Source: Uliginosibacterium aquaticum (GTDB taxonomy: Bacteria > Pseudomonadota > Gammaproteobacteria > Burkholderiales > Rhodocyclaceae). Taken from it: 64,000 nt of DNA. The DNA is taken from NCBI RefSeq assembly GCF_012972705.2, contig NZ_JABCSC020000002.1, positions 248,001 through 312,000 on the forward strand, read 5' to 3'. A program made the position numbers and the translations under genes. The notes beneath the pieces are model-generated. The model did no database searches, was not told the DNA's origin, and was given only the letters and a program-made list of their open reading frames with translations. How positions within the stretch are numbered: the stretch's first letter is position 1; every line of letters starts with the position of its first letter. Shown in pieces: positions 53,501 to 62,254 of this stretch.

Positions 53501-54241
53501 ATAGGCGAGGTAGGCGGTGAGATCCAGATCTTCGATGTCCACATCCAGCGTAGCCACACGACGATCGGCAAAAGGCTTGAGCTCGCCAAGCAACTCAAAG
53601 GAGCTTTCTTCGAGATCGAAGGCCAGTCTCGGCTTGACGAAGTTTTCGACGCGGGCCGGCAAGTTGGAAAGAAAAGGCAGGCCCAGGGCCAGCGCGCGGA
53701 CATGGTGTTGCTTGCCGAGCGGGCGATCGTCGAACTCGATTTCGCCCCCCTCAAGCTCGATGTTGTTGAGCGAAAAGCGCGCAGCGTCTGGGGCGGGCTC
53801 GGCAGAGGGCTTAGCAAAGCGCTCAAGGATGTCACTGAAGTTGAAGCGTTGCGCCTCAAGCCGCACCAACTTCAGCCGCGGCTGCTCCACGCGCAAGGCA
53901 TCAAGCACCAGGGCACGATGCCAGAGCGATGCGGTAGAAACGTTCGCCTGGACGGCAGCGAGAGCCACAAAATCACTCTGCCCATCCGCCTCAGCGATTC
54001 GCAGCCCTTCCAGGCGCGCCGACAAACGCAGCGGATTGAAGCTCACCCGCTCCACGCTGAGCTTGCGCCCGAGCGCTGCACTGCCTTGAGTCTCCAAGGC
54101 CCAGCGCAGCAAGGGCGGCATACCCAGCCAGGCCAGCACCAGCAAGCCCAACACGCTGGCGGCAGCAATTTTCACGCTACGGCGTGCTGCCAGCTGACGC
54201 AGGCGGGGGACAAAGGCAAGCAATTTTTCGCGGGTAATCAT
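50567..54241 (-). CDS. giant AsmA-like DUF748 protein
   Basis: A 1,224-residue envelope protein. One membrane helix lies at about residues 23-42 (IAAASVLGLLVLAWLGMPPL), with the bulk in the periplasm. The chain is made of repeated AsmA/TamB-like beta-strand segments (e.g. FNPLRLSARLEGLRI; FDINLPISGSLDDPEFSVGG-like end IDINLPISGSLDDPEFSVGG). The tail (about 1,050-1,224) resembles a degenerate OmpA-type domain (VDFEPGSATLNKAASDKL). AsmA-like proteins are now thought to bridge membranes for phospholipid transport. ATG 54241 is chosen; starting at 54325 would overlap ybbA. The function is inferred from family only. Confidence 0.8.
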   Translation of the reverse strand: MITREKLLAFVPRLRQLAARRSVKIAAASVLGLLVLAWLGMPPLLRWALETQGSAALGRKLSVERVSFNPLRLSARLEGLRIAEADGQSDFVALAAVQANVSTASLWHRALVLDALRVEQPRLKLVRLEAQRFNFSDILERFAKPSAEPAPDAARFSLNNIELEGGEIEFDDRPLGKQHHVRALALGLPFLSNLPARVENFVKPRLAFDLEESSFELLGELKPFADRRVATLDVDIEDLDLTAYLAYVPVKLPVRIEQAHFGSALRLHWEEALGDKPAALAVSGRFGLKDLKIKEHTGADLLAVQSLQVELERVEPLASQPLLHVRALNVEAPQIELLREKDRRFRLERLVGEFAVPAGKAKSDLSAKRALPRVLIDKLSVSHGRLNWHDEAVPGGFALKLDPFEVQLSQFDLGTSKPASFTLQAASEKSLRIDLQAQLNVLAETYSGRFAFAGMQLEPLRPYYQAALPRALFKGETALAGEFSVAPGKAGPAVRLDKMALDLRDFSLADAAAKPDKAGQRSILLKVPQTRAEEMRMDLELRELHIGRFSNRGLQALLQRDADGVLNLADMFQSHSNADSKARKVLKDRLERAAEAVLEAAPAAEPEQPWQFSVGRAEINEGGVRIEDRSSSVPVVVDVRELGLSLQDWSSRRNAQAKASLSARINRNGRMNADAAFSTEPLRGRVNLDLSAVELLPAQAYLEDQFRVLLTRGTLTAKGKLDFDLAKSQPDIRFAGALAVDDFNMLDRVNEEDFLRWRRLALQDMSVQTEPLGFSSREIRLSDFYTRLILDAQGRLNLREITAHEAAQMAAAPQAAPSAAASAVKKPLPRVRVERIVLEKGQVRFSDRFVKPNYDANLLALNGSLGGLSSDESSVALLDLGASLDGSAPVKLYGSLNPFRQDGFLDIQAQVRDVDLTSASTYAGRYVGYGIDKGKLSMDVQYQIRDRQLTAKNSVKLDQLSFGDKVDSPDATKLPVLFAVSLLKDRNGMIDINLPISGSLDDPEFSVGGVIIRVISNLIGKAVTAPFALLGSIFGEEAEALAWVDFEPGSATLNKAASDKLGGLAKGLTSRPVLKLEIAGSADPASDTTGLKRARLDARVRALKAEQLVRRGDSVDQVDALQIEAAEYPALLKRVYESEKIDARPRNALGILKDQSPAEMERILQGSFAITPADLQTLARTRAQTVRAHLLEKNGVDPARVFLVANREAEEGKPLQARVEFMLR

Positions 54242-54321
54242 GGATCGAACTAGGCACAAGCACAAACAGGCCCGCATTCTCCCACGCCCGGCTGACGGCG
54301 GCATGACAGCCACCCTAGCGG

Positions 54322-55026
54322 TCAATCCGCCAGCAAAGCCTCCGCCTCGATCATGCAGCCGCTGCGCAGGCGGATGCTGCGGCCACAGGCATGGGCCAGG
54401 CCATCATCATGCGTCACCAGCAAGAGCGTAGTACCGGACTCCCGATTGAGCTCGAAAAGCAGATCAATGATGTGCCGGCCGGTGGTGCCGTCCAGATTTC
54501 CTGTCGGTTCGTCAGCCAGCAGCAAGGCCGGCTGCATAGCAAAAGCACGCGCCAGCGCCACCCGTTGTTGCTCACCACCGGAAAGATGCTTCGGATAATG
54601 CCCGGCCCGTGCAGCGAGCCCGACCCGGTCCAGCCATTGTCGCGCAAGCTCCCTCGCACCGCTGCGCCCGGCCAGCTCCAACGGCATCATGACGTTCTCC
54701 AGTGCCGTCAGCGCCGGCAAGAGCTGAAAGGACTGGAACACGAAACCGATCATGCGCCCGCGCAAGGCTGCTCGCCCGTCCTCATCGAGGGCATAGAGAC
54801 TCTGCCCGCCAAGCTTTACATCCCCCGAACTGGGAACATCGAGGCCGGCCAGCAGTCCGAGCAAGGTGGATTTCCCCGAACCCGAAGCGCCAACAATGGC
54901 CAGCGTCTCTCCGGCCTCGACCGAAAATTCGATCTGCTGCAAGATGTCCAGCTTGCCGCCATCGGCCAAGGCAACCGTCTTGGCCAGCCCTTTCACTTCC
55001 AGCACTGGCCCGGAGCCCTTAGGCAT
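54322..55026 (-). CDS. ybbA: ABC transporter ATPase (YbbA-like)
   Basis: A 234-residue ATPase of the LolD/MacB group. Walker A is GASGSGKST, signature LSGGEQQR, Walker [15 protein letters not shown]-loop VTHDDGLA. Opening [18 protein letters not shown] aligns with E. coli YbbA, which lies divergent from tesA as here. Its permease partner YbbP is missing downstream. The ATG at 55026 overlaps the tesA ATG on the other strand; in-frame ATGs up to 55044 are alternatives and would extend the overlap. Confidence 0.9.
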   Translation of the reverse strand: MPKGSGPVLEVKGLAKTVALADGGKLDILQQIEFSVEAGETLAIVGASGSGKSTLLGLLAGLDVPSSGDVKLGGQSLYALDEDGRAALRGRMIGFVFQSFQLLPALTALENVMMPLELAGRSGARELARQWLDRVGLAARAGHYPKHLSGGEQQRVALARAFAMQPALLLADEPTGNLDGTTGRHIIDLLFELNRESGTTLLLVTHDDGLAHACGRSIRLRSGCMIEAEALLAD

Positions 55027-55630
55027 GTCTCGTTTCATCATCATCCTGTTTGCAATCTGCTCGATTCAAAATGCCCTGGCCGCAAACATCCTGGTATGGG
55101 GCGACAGCCTCTCAGCCGGCTACGGCATTGCCCAGGAACAGGCCTGGCCGCAACTGCTGAGCCGCAAGCTGGTCACCGAAGGCTACCGCCACACGGTAAT
55201 CAACGCCAGTATCAGCGGCGAGACCAGTGCCGGCGGACTGACCCGCCTGCCCGCAGCCCTGACCCGCGACAAGCCGTCCATCGTAATCATCGAACTGGGA
55301 GCCAACGACGGCCTGCGCGGCCTGCCGGTGCCGGCCATGCGCAAGAACCTTGATGCCATGATCCGCAGCGCCCAGGCCAGCGGCGCCCGGGTGATGCTGA
55401 TCGGCATGCGCATGCCGCCCAACTTCGGCCCGGTCTACACCCAAAAGTTCCAGCAGACCTACAGTGAGCTCGCGCAGCAGTACAAGACGGCCCTTCTGCC
55501 CTTCATGATGGAAGGCTTCGCCGAGCGCAGCGAGCTATTCCAGGGCGACAACCTTCACCCCACCGCAGAGGCCCAGCCTCTGATCCTCGCCAACGTGTGG
55601 TCAGCGCTCAAACCGCTGCTGCGCAAGTAG
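55025..55630 (+). CDS. tesA: periplasmic arylesterase / thioesterase I (TesA-like)
   Basis: A 201-residue SGNH hydrolase. Residues 1-19 are a signal peptide ([19 protein letters not shown]). Block I is WGDSLSAGYG with the nucleophilic serine, block III ELGANDGLRG, block V GDNLHPTAEAQ with the Asp-His pair. It cleaves acyl thioesters and esters. GGAG lies nine bases before ATG 55025. The ATG is interlocked with that of ybbA (shared CATG). Confidence 0.93.
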   Translation: MSRFIIILFAICSIQNALAANILVWGDSLSAGYGIAQEQAWPQLLSRKLVTEGYRHTVINASISGETSAGGLTRLPAALTRDKPSIVIIELGANDGLRGLPVPAMRKNLDAMIRSAQASGARVMLIGMRMPPNFGPVYTQKFQQTYSELAQQYKTALLPFMMEGFAERSELFQGDNLHPTAEAQPLILANVWSALKPLLRK

Positions 55631-55636
55631 CCGTAC

Positions 55637-56197
55637 TCACAAGCCGTCAGCCTTGGTGCTGCTAGTTTTTTTTGCGGGCTCCTTGGCCATTTTTGCCGTT
55701 TTTGAAGACGAACTGGACTGTGCCGGAGGTTTGGGTTTGGGTGTCGGACGAATCGGCGGCTGACTCCAGCCCGGAATCGGTACATACACCGTTGAACTGC
55801 CGCCCTGGCCGTAGAGCTGGGCATCAACATTGTCTTCGCAATCAACCCCACGATTGCGCTTGCAGGCTTCGATCATCCGCAGACGAGCCGCCTCGACATC
55901 CGACACCGGTGCGGCGCTGCTGGCGCTCTCCTGCTCTGGCTTGGTGGTGATACCCCCAGCCGCCGGCCCCACCGCTTTCGACGCGGCCTTGGCAGCTTCC
56001 GGTGACGGCGCAGCAGGCGGCGGCGTAAAAGCCGGCATCACCGTAACGCCGCCGGACACCTTGCTAGCCTTGACATCCTTGGGTGGCGTATCGCCGTACT
56101 GAATTTTGCCGTCCGCATCCAGCCATTTATAAACCTCGGCCTGTGTCCCGAAGGTGCACAGGCCGAGCAGGCACAGCACAATCGTCGTTTTTCTCAT
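55637..56197 (-). CDS. DUF4124 domain-containing exported protein
   Basis: A 186-residue periplasmic protein. Residues 1-20 are a signal peptide; the DUF4124 core follows directly (EVYKWLDADGKIQYGDTPPK). The rest is low-complexity Ala/Pro/Ser/Lys with one probable disulfide pair (EACKRNRGVDC). The C-terminus is a charged Lys/Ser tail. Function is unknown; the domain is common in beta- and gammaproteobacteria. Confidence 0.85.
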   Translation of the reverse strand: MRKTTIVLCLLGLCTFGTQAEVYKWLDADGKIQYGDTPPKDVKASKVSGGVTVMPAFTPPPAAPSPEAAKAASKAVGPAAGGITTKPEQESASSAAPVSDVEAARLRMIEACKRNRGVDCEDNVDAQLYGQGGSSTVYVPIPGWSQPPIRPTPKPKPPAQSSSSSKTAKMAKEPAKKTSSTKADGL

Positions 56198-56261
56198 GCA
56201 TCAACTCCCGGCTCTGGCGCCTTCTACGGACGCTCACGATTAAAAAATTCGAAACTGACAA

Positions 56262-57302
56262 TCAGCTCACCGACAACTCTGGCGCGCCATTGACCAAGTG
56301 CCCAATAACGCTCGCCACTTCAAATCCGTTGTCATGGAATACCCGCAAGGCCGCATCGGCGACAGACGGAGCACAACTCACCAACAAACCGCCACTGGTC
56401 TGCGGGTCCGTCAGCAAGGTCTGCTGCCAGTCCGGACAGTCCACCGGCAAGCGCACATCCTGACCATAGGCCTTCCAGTTGCGCGGACTGGCTCCAGTAC
56501 GCAAGCCTTCACGGGCAAAGACTTCAGCCGCAGCAATCCGGGGGATACGGGGAAACTCGATCATTGCTGCCAACTGCGAACCGCGACAGATTTCGAGCAG
56601 GTGGCCGGCCAGACCAAAGCCGGTCACATCGGTGATCGCATGTACACCATCGAGGGCTGCCAGCAAGGGGCCAACCCGATTGAGCTGGGTCGTGTAGCGG
56701 ATCATCTCGGCATAGCCAGCCGCGTCCAGCCGCTCCTTCTTGAGTGCGGCAGAGAGCACCCCCACTCCGAGCGGTTTGCCCAGGATGAGTGCATCCCCCG
56801 CTTGAGCATCGGCATTGCGGCGCACTTTGCCGGGATCCACCAGCCCCAGCGCAACCAGGCCATAGATCGGCTCCAGCACATCAATCGAATGCCCACCAGC
56901 GATCGGAATGCCCGCCTCGCGGCAGATGCTGGCACCGCCCTCGAGCACCTTACCGATCACTTCGGGCGGCAACTTGTCCAGTGGCATGCCGACAATGGCC
57001 AGGGCCATGATCGGTGTGCCACCCATTGCATACACGTCCGAAATTGCATTGGTCGCTGCGATGCGGCCGAAATCGTAGGGGTCATCAACGATCGGTGTGA
57101 AAAAGTCAGTGGTGGCGATCAACGCCTGCGTCTCATTCAGGCGATACACCGCAGCATCGTCCGAGGTTTCGATGCCTACCATCAGCTCTGGCGGAATCAG
57201 GCCTTGCGGCGCACGCGCCAGAATATCGGCGAGAATTCCCGGCGCAATTTTGCAGCCGCAGCCGCCGCCATGGGAAAATCGGGTCAGACGAACTTCTTCC
57301 AT
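56262..57302 (-). CDS. selD: selenide, water dikinase
   Basis: A 346-residue enzyme making selenophosphate from selenide and ATP. The catalytic region GGGCGCKIAP keeps the reactive cysteine and lysine; ETSDDAAVYRL, TDFFTPIVDDPYDFG and AGGHSID hold the ATP and metal ligands. ATG 57302 has GAAGG six bases upstream; ATG 57308 would place the catalytic cysteine at position 17 as in E. coli. It is divergent from mnmH, the selenophosphate user. No selA or selB is visible. Confidence 0.95.
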   Translation of the reverse strand: MEEVRLTRFSHGGGCGCKIAPGILADILARAPQGLIPPELMVGIETSDDAAVYRLNETQALIATTDFFTPIVDDPYDFGRIAATNAISDVYAMGGTPIMALAIVGMPLDKLPPEVIGKVLEGGASICREAGIPIAGGHSIDVLEPIYGLVALGLVDPGKVRRNADAQAGDALILGKPLGVGVLSAALKKERLDAAGYAEMIRYTTQLNRVGPLLAALDGVHAITDVTGFGLAGHLLEICRGSQLAAMIEFPRIPRIAAAEVFAREGLRTGASPRNWKAYGQDVRLPVDCPDWQQTLLTDPQTSGGLLVSCAPSVADAALRVFHDNGFEVASVIGHLVNGAPELSVS

Positions 57303-57313
57303 TACCATCCTTC

Positions 57314-58369
57314 ATGTCCAGAACAACGGTGACGCTAGCAGAACTCGGTGATTTCGACGAGATCATCGATGTGCGCTCTCCTGCCGAATACCAGGAAGAC
57401 CGCATCCCCGGCGCCATCAACTGCCCGGTGCTGGACAACGAACAACGCGCCCTGATCGGCACGCTTTACAAGCAACACTCGCCCTTCGAAGCGCGCCGCC
57501 TCGGCGGCGCTCTGGTCGCCGAGAACATTGCGCACCACCTGAAGGAAACCCTCTGCGATCGCCCGAAAAACTGGCGCCCCCTGCTCTACTGCTGGCGTGG
57601 CGGCATGCGCAGCGGCTCCTTCGCAACCTGGATGCGGCTCGTCGGCTGGCAAGCCTGCCAGCTTGAGGGCGGCTACAAAACCTGGCGCCAACATGTCATC
57701 GACGAACTTGTGCGCCTGCCCGCTGCCCTCGATCTGCGCGTGATCTGCGGCCCCACCGGCAGTGCCAAGACCGCCGTGCTGCAAGCGCTCGCCGCTCAAG
57801 GTGCTCAGGTGCTTGATCTGGAAGGCTTGGCGGCACACAAGGGCTCTGTGCTTGGTGGCCTGCCAGGCCAGCCCCAGCCCGCTCAGAAATGGTTCGAAAA
57901 CCTGATTGAGCAGGCCTTGAAGTGCTTTGATCCGGCCCGCCCGGTTTTTGTCGAAGCGGAGAGCCGCAAGATCGGTGCGCTGTTCATACCTGAAGTTCTC
58001 ATCGAGCGGATGCGTGCAGCCCTTTGCATCGAAATCGAAGCTAGCCGCGAGGCGCGTGTCGAATATCTGTTGCGTGACTATGCTTGGCTCGGCGAGCGGC
58101 CTGCCGAACTGGCGCAGAAACTGGGTTTTCTCAAGGGTTTGCAAGCCAACGAAACACTCAGCCGCTGGCAAGACTGGGCACTGGCACGGGCACTGCCTGA
58201 GCTCTACGCTGAGCTCATCGACCTACACTACGATCCGCTCTACGCGCGCTCACAGAATCGTAATTTCACCCGTTTCCCGCAAGCACAGCGCTGCAAGACA
58301 AACGATCTTTCCACGGCCGGCATCGAACAGCTCGCAGCCAGCATCCTCAAGCACTCGGAACACTCATGA
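57314..58369 (+). CDS. mnmH: tRNA 2-selenouridine synthase
   Basis: A 351-residue enzyme replacing sulfur by selenium at the wobble uridine of certain tRNAs. Residues about 5-130 are a rhodanese domain with C93 in LLYCWRGGMRSG; residues about 140-330 are a P-loop domain whose Walker A is GPTGSAKT, with Ala at the usual last Gly. ATG 57314 lacks a good ribosome binding site. The 5-base gap to an upstream selD ATG is unusual. It ends in an ATGA overlap with the next gene. Confidence 0.95.
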   Translation: MSRTTVTLAELGDFDEIIDVRSPAEYQEDRIPGAINCPVLDNEQRALIGTLYKQHSPFEARRLGGALVAENIAHHLKETLCDRPKNWRPLLYCWRGGMRSGSFATWMRLVGWQACQLEGGYKTWRQHVIDELVRLPAALDLRVICGPTGSAKTAVLQALAAQGAQVLDLEGLAAHKGSVLGGLPGQPQPAQKWFENLIEQALKCFDPARPVFVEAESRKIGALFIPEVLIERMRAALCIEIEASREARVEYLLRDYAWLGERPAELAQKLGFLKGLQANETLSRWQDWALARALPELYAELIDLHYDPLYARSQNRNFTRFPQAQRCKTNDLSTAGIEQLAASILKHSEHS

Positions 58370-58851
58370 GCAAACCCAGCCGTCGCCCGCGACGCCAGAA
58401 CCGCCCGAAACACGATCTGCAGACTTACTCCAATCGCCAACCAGCCCGCACCCTGGCGGTAATGGTTGGCATCCCATTGCTGATCTGCCTGCTCGCAGCC
58501 ATCAGCCGCAAGGAATATGGTTTCAGCCTCTGGATCATCAGTTCGATTTTTCTTATCGCCTTCATGCTGTTTTCGTCGTTGACGATCCGCGTGTCGAACG
58601 ATGAGCTGCACTGGCACTTTGGTCCCGGTCTGATCCGCAAAGAGGTTCCCATGGCCGATGTTGCCCGTGCGGAAATCGTCCGCACCCGGTTATGGGACGG
58701 CGTCGGTATCCACTACACGAAGCGTGGCTGGCTCTACAACGTGTCCGGACGGGATGCAGTGGCCATCACCCTGAAGAACGGCAAGCAGTTCATGCTGGGT
58801 AGTAATGACCCGGTTGGGCTGTGGGAGGCGATCGAGCAGCGGCTCAGCTGA
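58366..58851 (+). CDS. uncharacterised two-helix membrane protein
   Basis: A 161-residue protein that I do not recognise at family level. A basic N-terminal tail (PSRRPRRQNRPK) is followed by two membrane helices (about 31-48 and 54-72) and a soluble C-terminal beta-rich domain (TIRVSNDELHWHFGPGLIRK, then WLYNVSGRDAVAITLKNGK) resembling bacterial PH-like domains. Its ATG overlaps the mnmH stop, so it is co-translated, though no selenium role is evident. Confidence 0.7.
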   Translation: MSKPSRRPRRQNRPKHDLQTYSNRQPARTLAVMVGIPLLICLLAAISRKEYGFSLWIISSIFLIAFMLFSSLTIRVSNDELHWHFGPGLIRKEVPMADVARAEIVRTRLWDGVGIHYTKRGWLYNVSGRDAVAITLKNGKQFMLGSNDPVGLWEAIEQRLS

Positions 58852-59508
58852 TCAATCCAGCGTTGGCGGCAGGCAGTGCACGCCCAGCCACGCCGCGATC
58901 GCCTGCCACTGCTCCAGATCGCGCGCGACCCGCGTGGGCGCGACGTCAAACAGACTCATGCCGTGGGCAGCCAGCTGCACATAGTTCTGCGTATCGCGCA
59001 GGCAGGCCACCAATGGCAGGCCACTGCCTTCCACGAAACGCAGGAATTCGGCGGCAGCGCGGGAGCGCTCATTCACGCGCATACCAATCAATGCTACCTG
59101 CACACCGCGTGCCGCCTTGAGCTCGGCAAGCTCATCGAAGAATGAACGCGTAGCGAGAATATCGAACATCGAAGGCTGCACCGGTACCAGCACGCGCGTA
59201 GCCAGCTTCAGGCACTCCTTGAGTTTGTCGCCATGAAAGGCCGCTGGAGTATCGAGCACCACATGCGTCGTCCCTGCGGGCGGGCGCGCGGCGCGATCCG
59301 GCTTCAAGTCCCACGACCGGATCAACGGCAACACGGCGGGGCGCCGTGCGAGCCACAGACGCGAGGACTGCTGGCGATCCACATCGCCGAGCATCACCTG
59401 CGCAGCCCCCGTCACCCCGCCGCGCCAGGCCAGCAAGCCGGCCAGATTCGTGGCCAGTGTGCTTTTACCGGCCCCACCCTTGGGATTGGCGACGAGATAG
59501 ACCTGCAT
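58852..59508 (-). CDS. ParA-family ATPase
   Basis: A 218-residue MinD/ParA-type ATPase with deviant Walker A PKGGAGKST (residues 9-17). Switch segments are DVDRQQSSRLW and LDTPAAFHG. Short length with no N-terminal DNA-binding domain points to an orphan ParA used to position a cell component, not plasmid partition; there is no parB beside it. Cargo is unknown. The next gene upstream is cysS, and a 146-base region separates them. Confidence 0.85.
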   Translation of the reverse strand: MQVYLVANPKGGAGKSTLATNLAGLLAWRGGVTGAAQVMLGDVDRQQSSRLWLARRPAVLPLIRSWDLKPDRAARPPAGTTHVVLDTPAAFHGDKLKECLKLATRVLVPVQPSMFDILATRSFFDELAELKAARGVQVALIGMRVNERSRAAAEFLRFVEGSGLPLVACLRDTQNYVQLAAHGMSLFDVAPTRVARDLEQWQAIAAWLGVHCLPPTLD

Positions 59509-59654
59509 GACTAATCTCCAGATTTCAACCGCAGTCGATCCGCGCCTAAATGGAAATCGTAACGCGCGAGGACAAGGCCGGAAGAAGGAGCGCCAGCGTA
59601 CAGGGGTAGGCTGAGCACTACAGTTTCGGGATTGCCCCGCGCAGCAGATTTACA

Positions 59655-61031
59655 TCAGGCGCGGCGCCAGGTGGTACCGCCGGCACCATCCTCAAGCACG
59701 ATGCCACGTGCCTTGATTTCATCGCGGATGCGATCGGCTTCAGCAAAATTCTTCGCTTTCTTCGCTTCATTGCGCGCCGCAATCAGGGCATCGATCTCGG
59801 CGGCCTCGTCTCCCGCCGCTTCACCCTGCACGAAAGCGGCAGGATCCGCCTGCAAGAACCCCAGCGTGCCGCCCAGCGCGCACAACAGCGCGGAGAGTTT
59901 CGCGTCACGCGTGCGGTTGATCTCGTTGCGCAACTCGAAGAGCACCGCAAAAGCCATCGGCGTGTTGAAGTCATCGCACATCGCGTCGAAGAAACGTTTG
60001 GCGTAGGGCTCAGTCCAGTCAAGCTCAAACTCAGCTGGCGGAACGTCGCGCAAGGCGGTGTACAACGAAACCAGTGCCCCACGCGCATCCTGCAGGATGT
60101 CCCAGGTGTAGTTGATCTCGGAACGGTAATGGCCGCGCAGCAGGAAAAAACGTACGGCCTCGCCGCCCTGCACTGGATCGAGCTTGTCAAGTACGGCACG
60201 CGTCGTGAACACGTTACCCAGCGACTTGGACATCTTCTCGTTGTCCATGTTGAGGAAAGCCGCGTGCATCCAGTAATTCACGAAAGGCTTGCCGGAAGCC
60301 CCCTCGCTCTGGGCGATCTCGTTCTCGTGGTGCGGGAACTGCAAGTCCCAACCACCGCCATGGATATCCAGGGTTTCACCGAGCTCGGCCCGGCTCATCG
60401 CCGAGCATTCGATATGCCAGCCCGGCCGGCCTTCGCCGTAATGCGAACACCAATGCGGCTCCTGTGGCTTGGCCGCCTTCCACAACACGAAGTCGAGCGG
60501 ATCGCGCTTGTGACCATCCACCGCCACACGCTCGCCAGCACGCAAATCGTCAATCGACTTGCCGGAAAGCTTGCCGTAACCCGGGAACTCGCGCACAGCG
60601 TAGTAAACATCGCCATTACTGGCTGGGTAGGCCTTTCCATTGGTCACCAGATCGCCGATCAGCCCCAGCATGTTGTCGATGTGCTGGGTGGCACGCGGTT
60701 CGGCCGAGGGCCGCAGCATCAGCAGGCGATCGCAGTCTTCATGCATGGCCGCCACCATGCGGGAGGTCAAGGCCTCGATCGGCTCGCCATTCTTGTTCGC
60801 GCGATCAATGATCTTGTCGTCAACATCAGTGATGTTGCGCACATACTTGACCTGATAACCCGCAGCCGTGAGCCAGCGATAGACCATGTCAAACACGGTC
60901 AGGGTGCGGGCGTTACCGATGTGGAAATAGTCGTAAACCGTGAGGCCGCACACATACATGCGTACCTTGCCGGGTTCAATGGGCGTAAAGGCCTGCTTCT
61001 CGCGGGCGAGCGAATTGTGGATCCTGAGCAT
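59655..61031 (-). CDS. cysS: cysteinyl-tRNA synthetase
   Basis: A 458-residue class I synthetase. The zinc ligand C28 is in [18 protein letters not shown], which also holds the HIGH-like motif; KMSKSLGN is present. The length matches bacterial CysS. ATG 61031 is chosen from conserved alignment; longer forms start in non-conserved sequence. It charges tRNA with cysteine, the product of the cysK pathway in this window. Confidence 0.95.
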   Translation of the reverse strand: MLRIHNSLAREKQAFTPIEPGKVRMYVCGLTVYDYFHIGNARTLTVFDMVYRWLTAAGYQVKYVRNITDVDDKIIDRANKNGEPIEALTSRMVAAMHEDCDRLLMLRPSAEPRATQHIDNMLGLIGDLVTNGKAYPASNGDVYYAVREFPGYGKLSGKSIDDLRAGERVAVDGHKRDPLDFVLWKAAKPQEPHWCSHYGEGRPGWHIECSAMSRAELGETLDIHGGGWDLQFPHHENEIAQSEGASGKPFVNYWMHAAFLNMDNEKMSKSLGNVFTTRAVLDKLDPVQGGEAVRFFLLRGHYRSEINYTWDILQDARGALVSLYTALRDVPPAEFELDWTEPYAKRFFDAMCDDFNTPMAFAVLFELRNEINRTRDAKLSALLCALGGTLGFLQADPAAFVQGEAAGDEAAEIDALIAARNEAKKAKNFAEADRIRDEIKARGIVLEDGAGGTTWRRA

Positions 61032-61180
61032 GATTCGACGAAGACAGTCTGTGGGAATGAGGGTCTCCGGGCGCGTCCGGAAGGACATCCTCCTTGAATG
61101 CGTTGGGATTGGGGGCAGAGCATAGTAAAATCGCGCTCGCACTCTGCCGACCCACGCACAACCGGACCGACTCTACCATA

Positions 61181-62254
61181 ATGCGCCACTCGATCTCCCG
61201 TTGCTCCCGCATCTGCATCACTGCACTGCTGGCTCTTTCGACTGCTGCGCTCTCCGTTCCTGCTGCTGCCCAGGCCACCCTAAGCGAAGCCCAGGCCCTG
61301 CTCGCTCAAGGTCAGCGCAGCCAGGCCCTCGACAAGATCGACCGCGTGCTGGCCAGTAACCCCAAAGATCGTCAGGCACGCTTTCTGAAAGGTGTGATTC
61401 TCGCCGAGATGAATCGTCTTGATGACGCTGCCGTGGTGTTCGTGAAGCTCACTGAAGAAGCCCCGGAACTCCCCGAGCCCTATAACAACCTGGCCGTCAT
61501 CTACGCCCAGCAGAAGCAGTTTGACAAGGCCAAGGCCGCGCTCGAAATGGCTATCCGCACCCATCCCTCGTATGCCGTGGCGCACGAGAATCTGGGCGAT
61601 CTCTACGCAAAGATGGCCCGCCAGGCCTATGACCGCGCCCTGCAGATCGATTCGAACAACAGTAATGCACAGGCCAAGCTGAACCTGCTGCGCGATATCA
61701 GTACGGCCGGCGCCCGCCCTGCCACGCCGACCAAGCCAGTCACCGTTGCCGTCACCACGCCAGCTCCTACCGCCGCACCTGAAGTTCCTGCCGTCAAACC
61801 GGTGCAGGCCGCGAGCAGTACGGCAGCCGTTGCAGCCAGCAGCAAGCCTGCAGCTTCCGCAGCGAGTTCCAGCGCCGTAGCCGAACCGCCGGCCAAACCA
61901 GCTACGGCAGACAACGATCAGCGCGCCGTACGCAGCGCCGTTCTGTCCTGGGCGGAGGCCTGGTCGAAGAAAAACACCAAGGAGTATCTAGGCTACTACG
62001 CCAGGGATTTTGACGTGCCGGATGGCAAGACCCGTAGCGCCTGGGAAGCAGAGCGTATCGATCGGGTAGGCAAGCCAGGCGCCATCAAGGTCACGCTCAG
62101 CGAACTAGACATCAAGCTCAATGGCGACCGTGCCATCGTCCGCTTCAAGCAGAACTACCAGTCTGCAAGCTTCAAGTCTGCCAGTGGCAAAACCCTTGAA
62201 ATGATCCTGCGCAATGGTCGCTGGCAGATTCAACAGGAACGGATCGGACGTTGA
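61181..62254 (+). CDS. exported TPR protein with Csd6-type C-terminal domain
   Basis: A 357-residue periplasmic protein. Residues 1-31 are a signal peptide (ITALLALSTAALSVPAAAQA). Residues about 33-175 form tetratricopeptide repeats (LSEAQALLAQGQRSQALDKI, LPEPYNNLAVIYAQQKQFDK). A Pro/Ala/Thr/Ser linker (about 185-250) leads to an NTF2-like domain (about 258-357: WAEAWSKKNTKEYLGYYARD). The same domain ends the next protein. The TPR part may recruit partners of the L,D-transpeptidase. Its end overlaps the next gene. Confidence 0.82.
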   Translation: MRHSISRCSRICITALLALSTAALSVPAAAQATLSEAQALLAQGQRSQALDKIDRVLASNPKDRQARFLKGVILAEMNRLDDAAVVFVKLTEEAPELPEPYNNLAVIYAQQKQFDKAKAALEMAIRTHPSYAVAHENLGDLYAKMARQAYDRALQIDSNNSNAQAKLNLLRDISTAGARPATPTKPVTVAVTTPAPTAAPEVPAVKPVQAASSTAAVAASSKPAASAASSSAVAEPPAKPATADNDQRAVRSAVLSWAEAWSKKNTKEYLGYYARDFDVPDGKTRSAWEAERIDRVGKPGAIKVTLSELDIKLNGDRAIVRFKQNYQSASFKSASGKTLEMILRNGRWQIQQERIGR

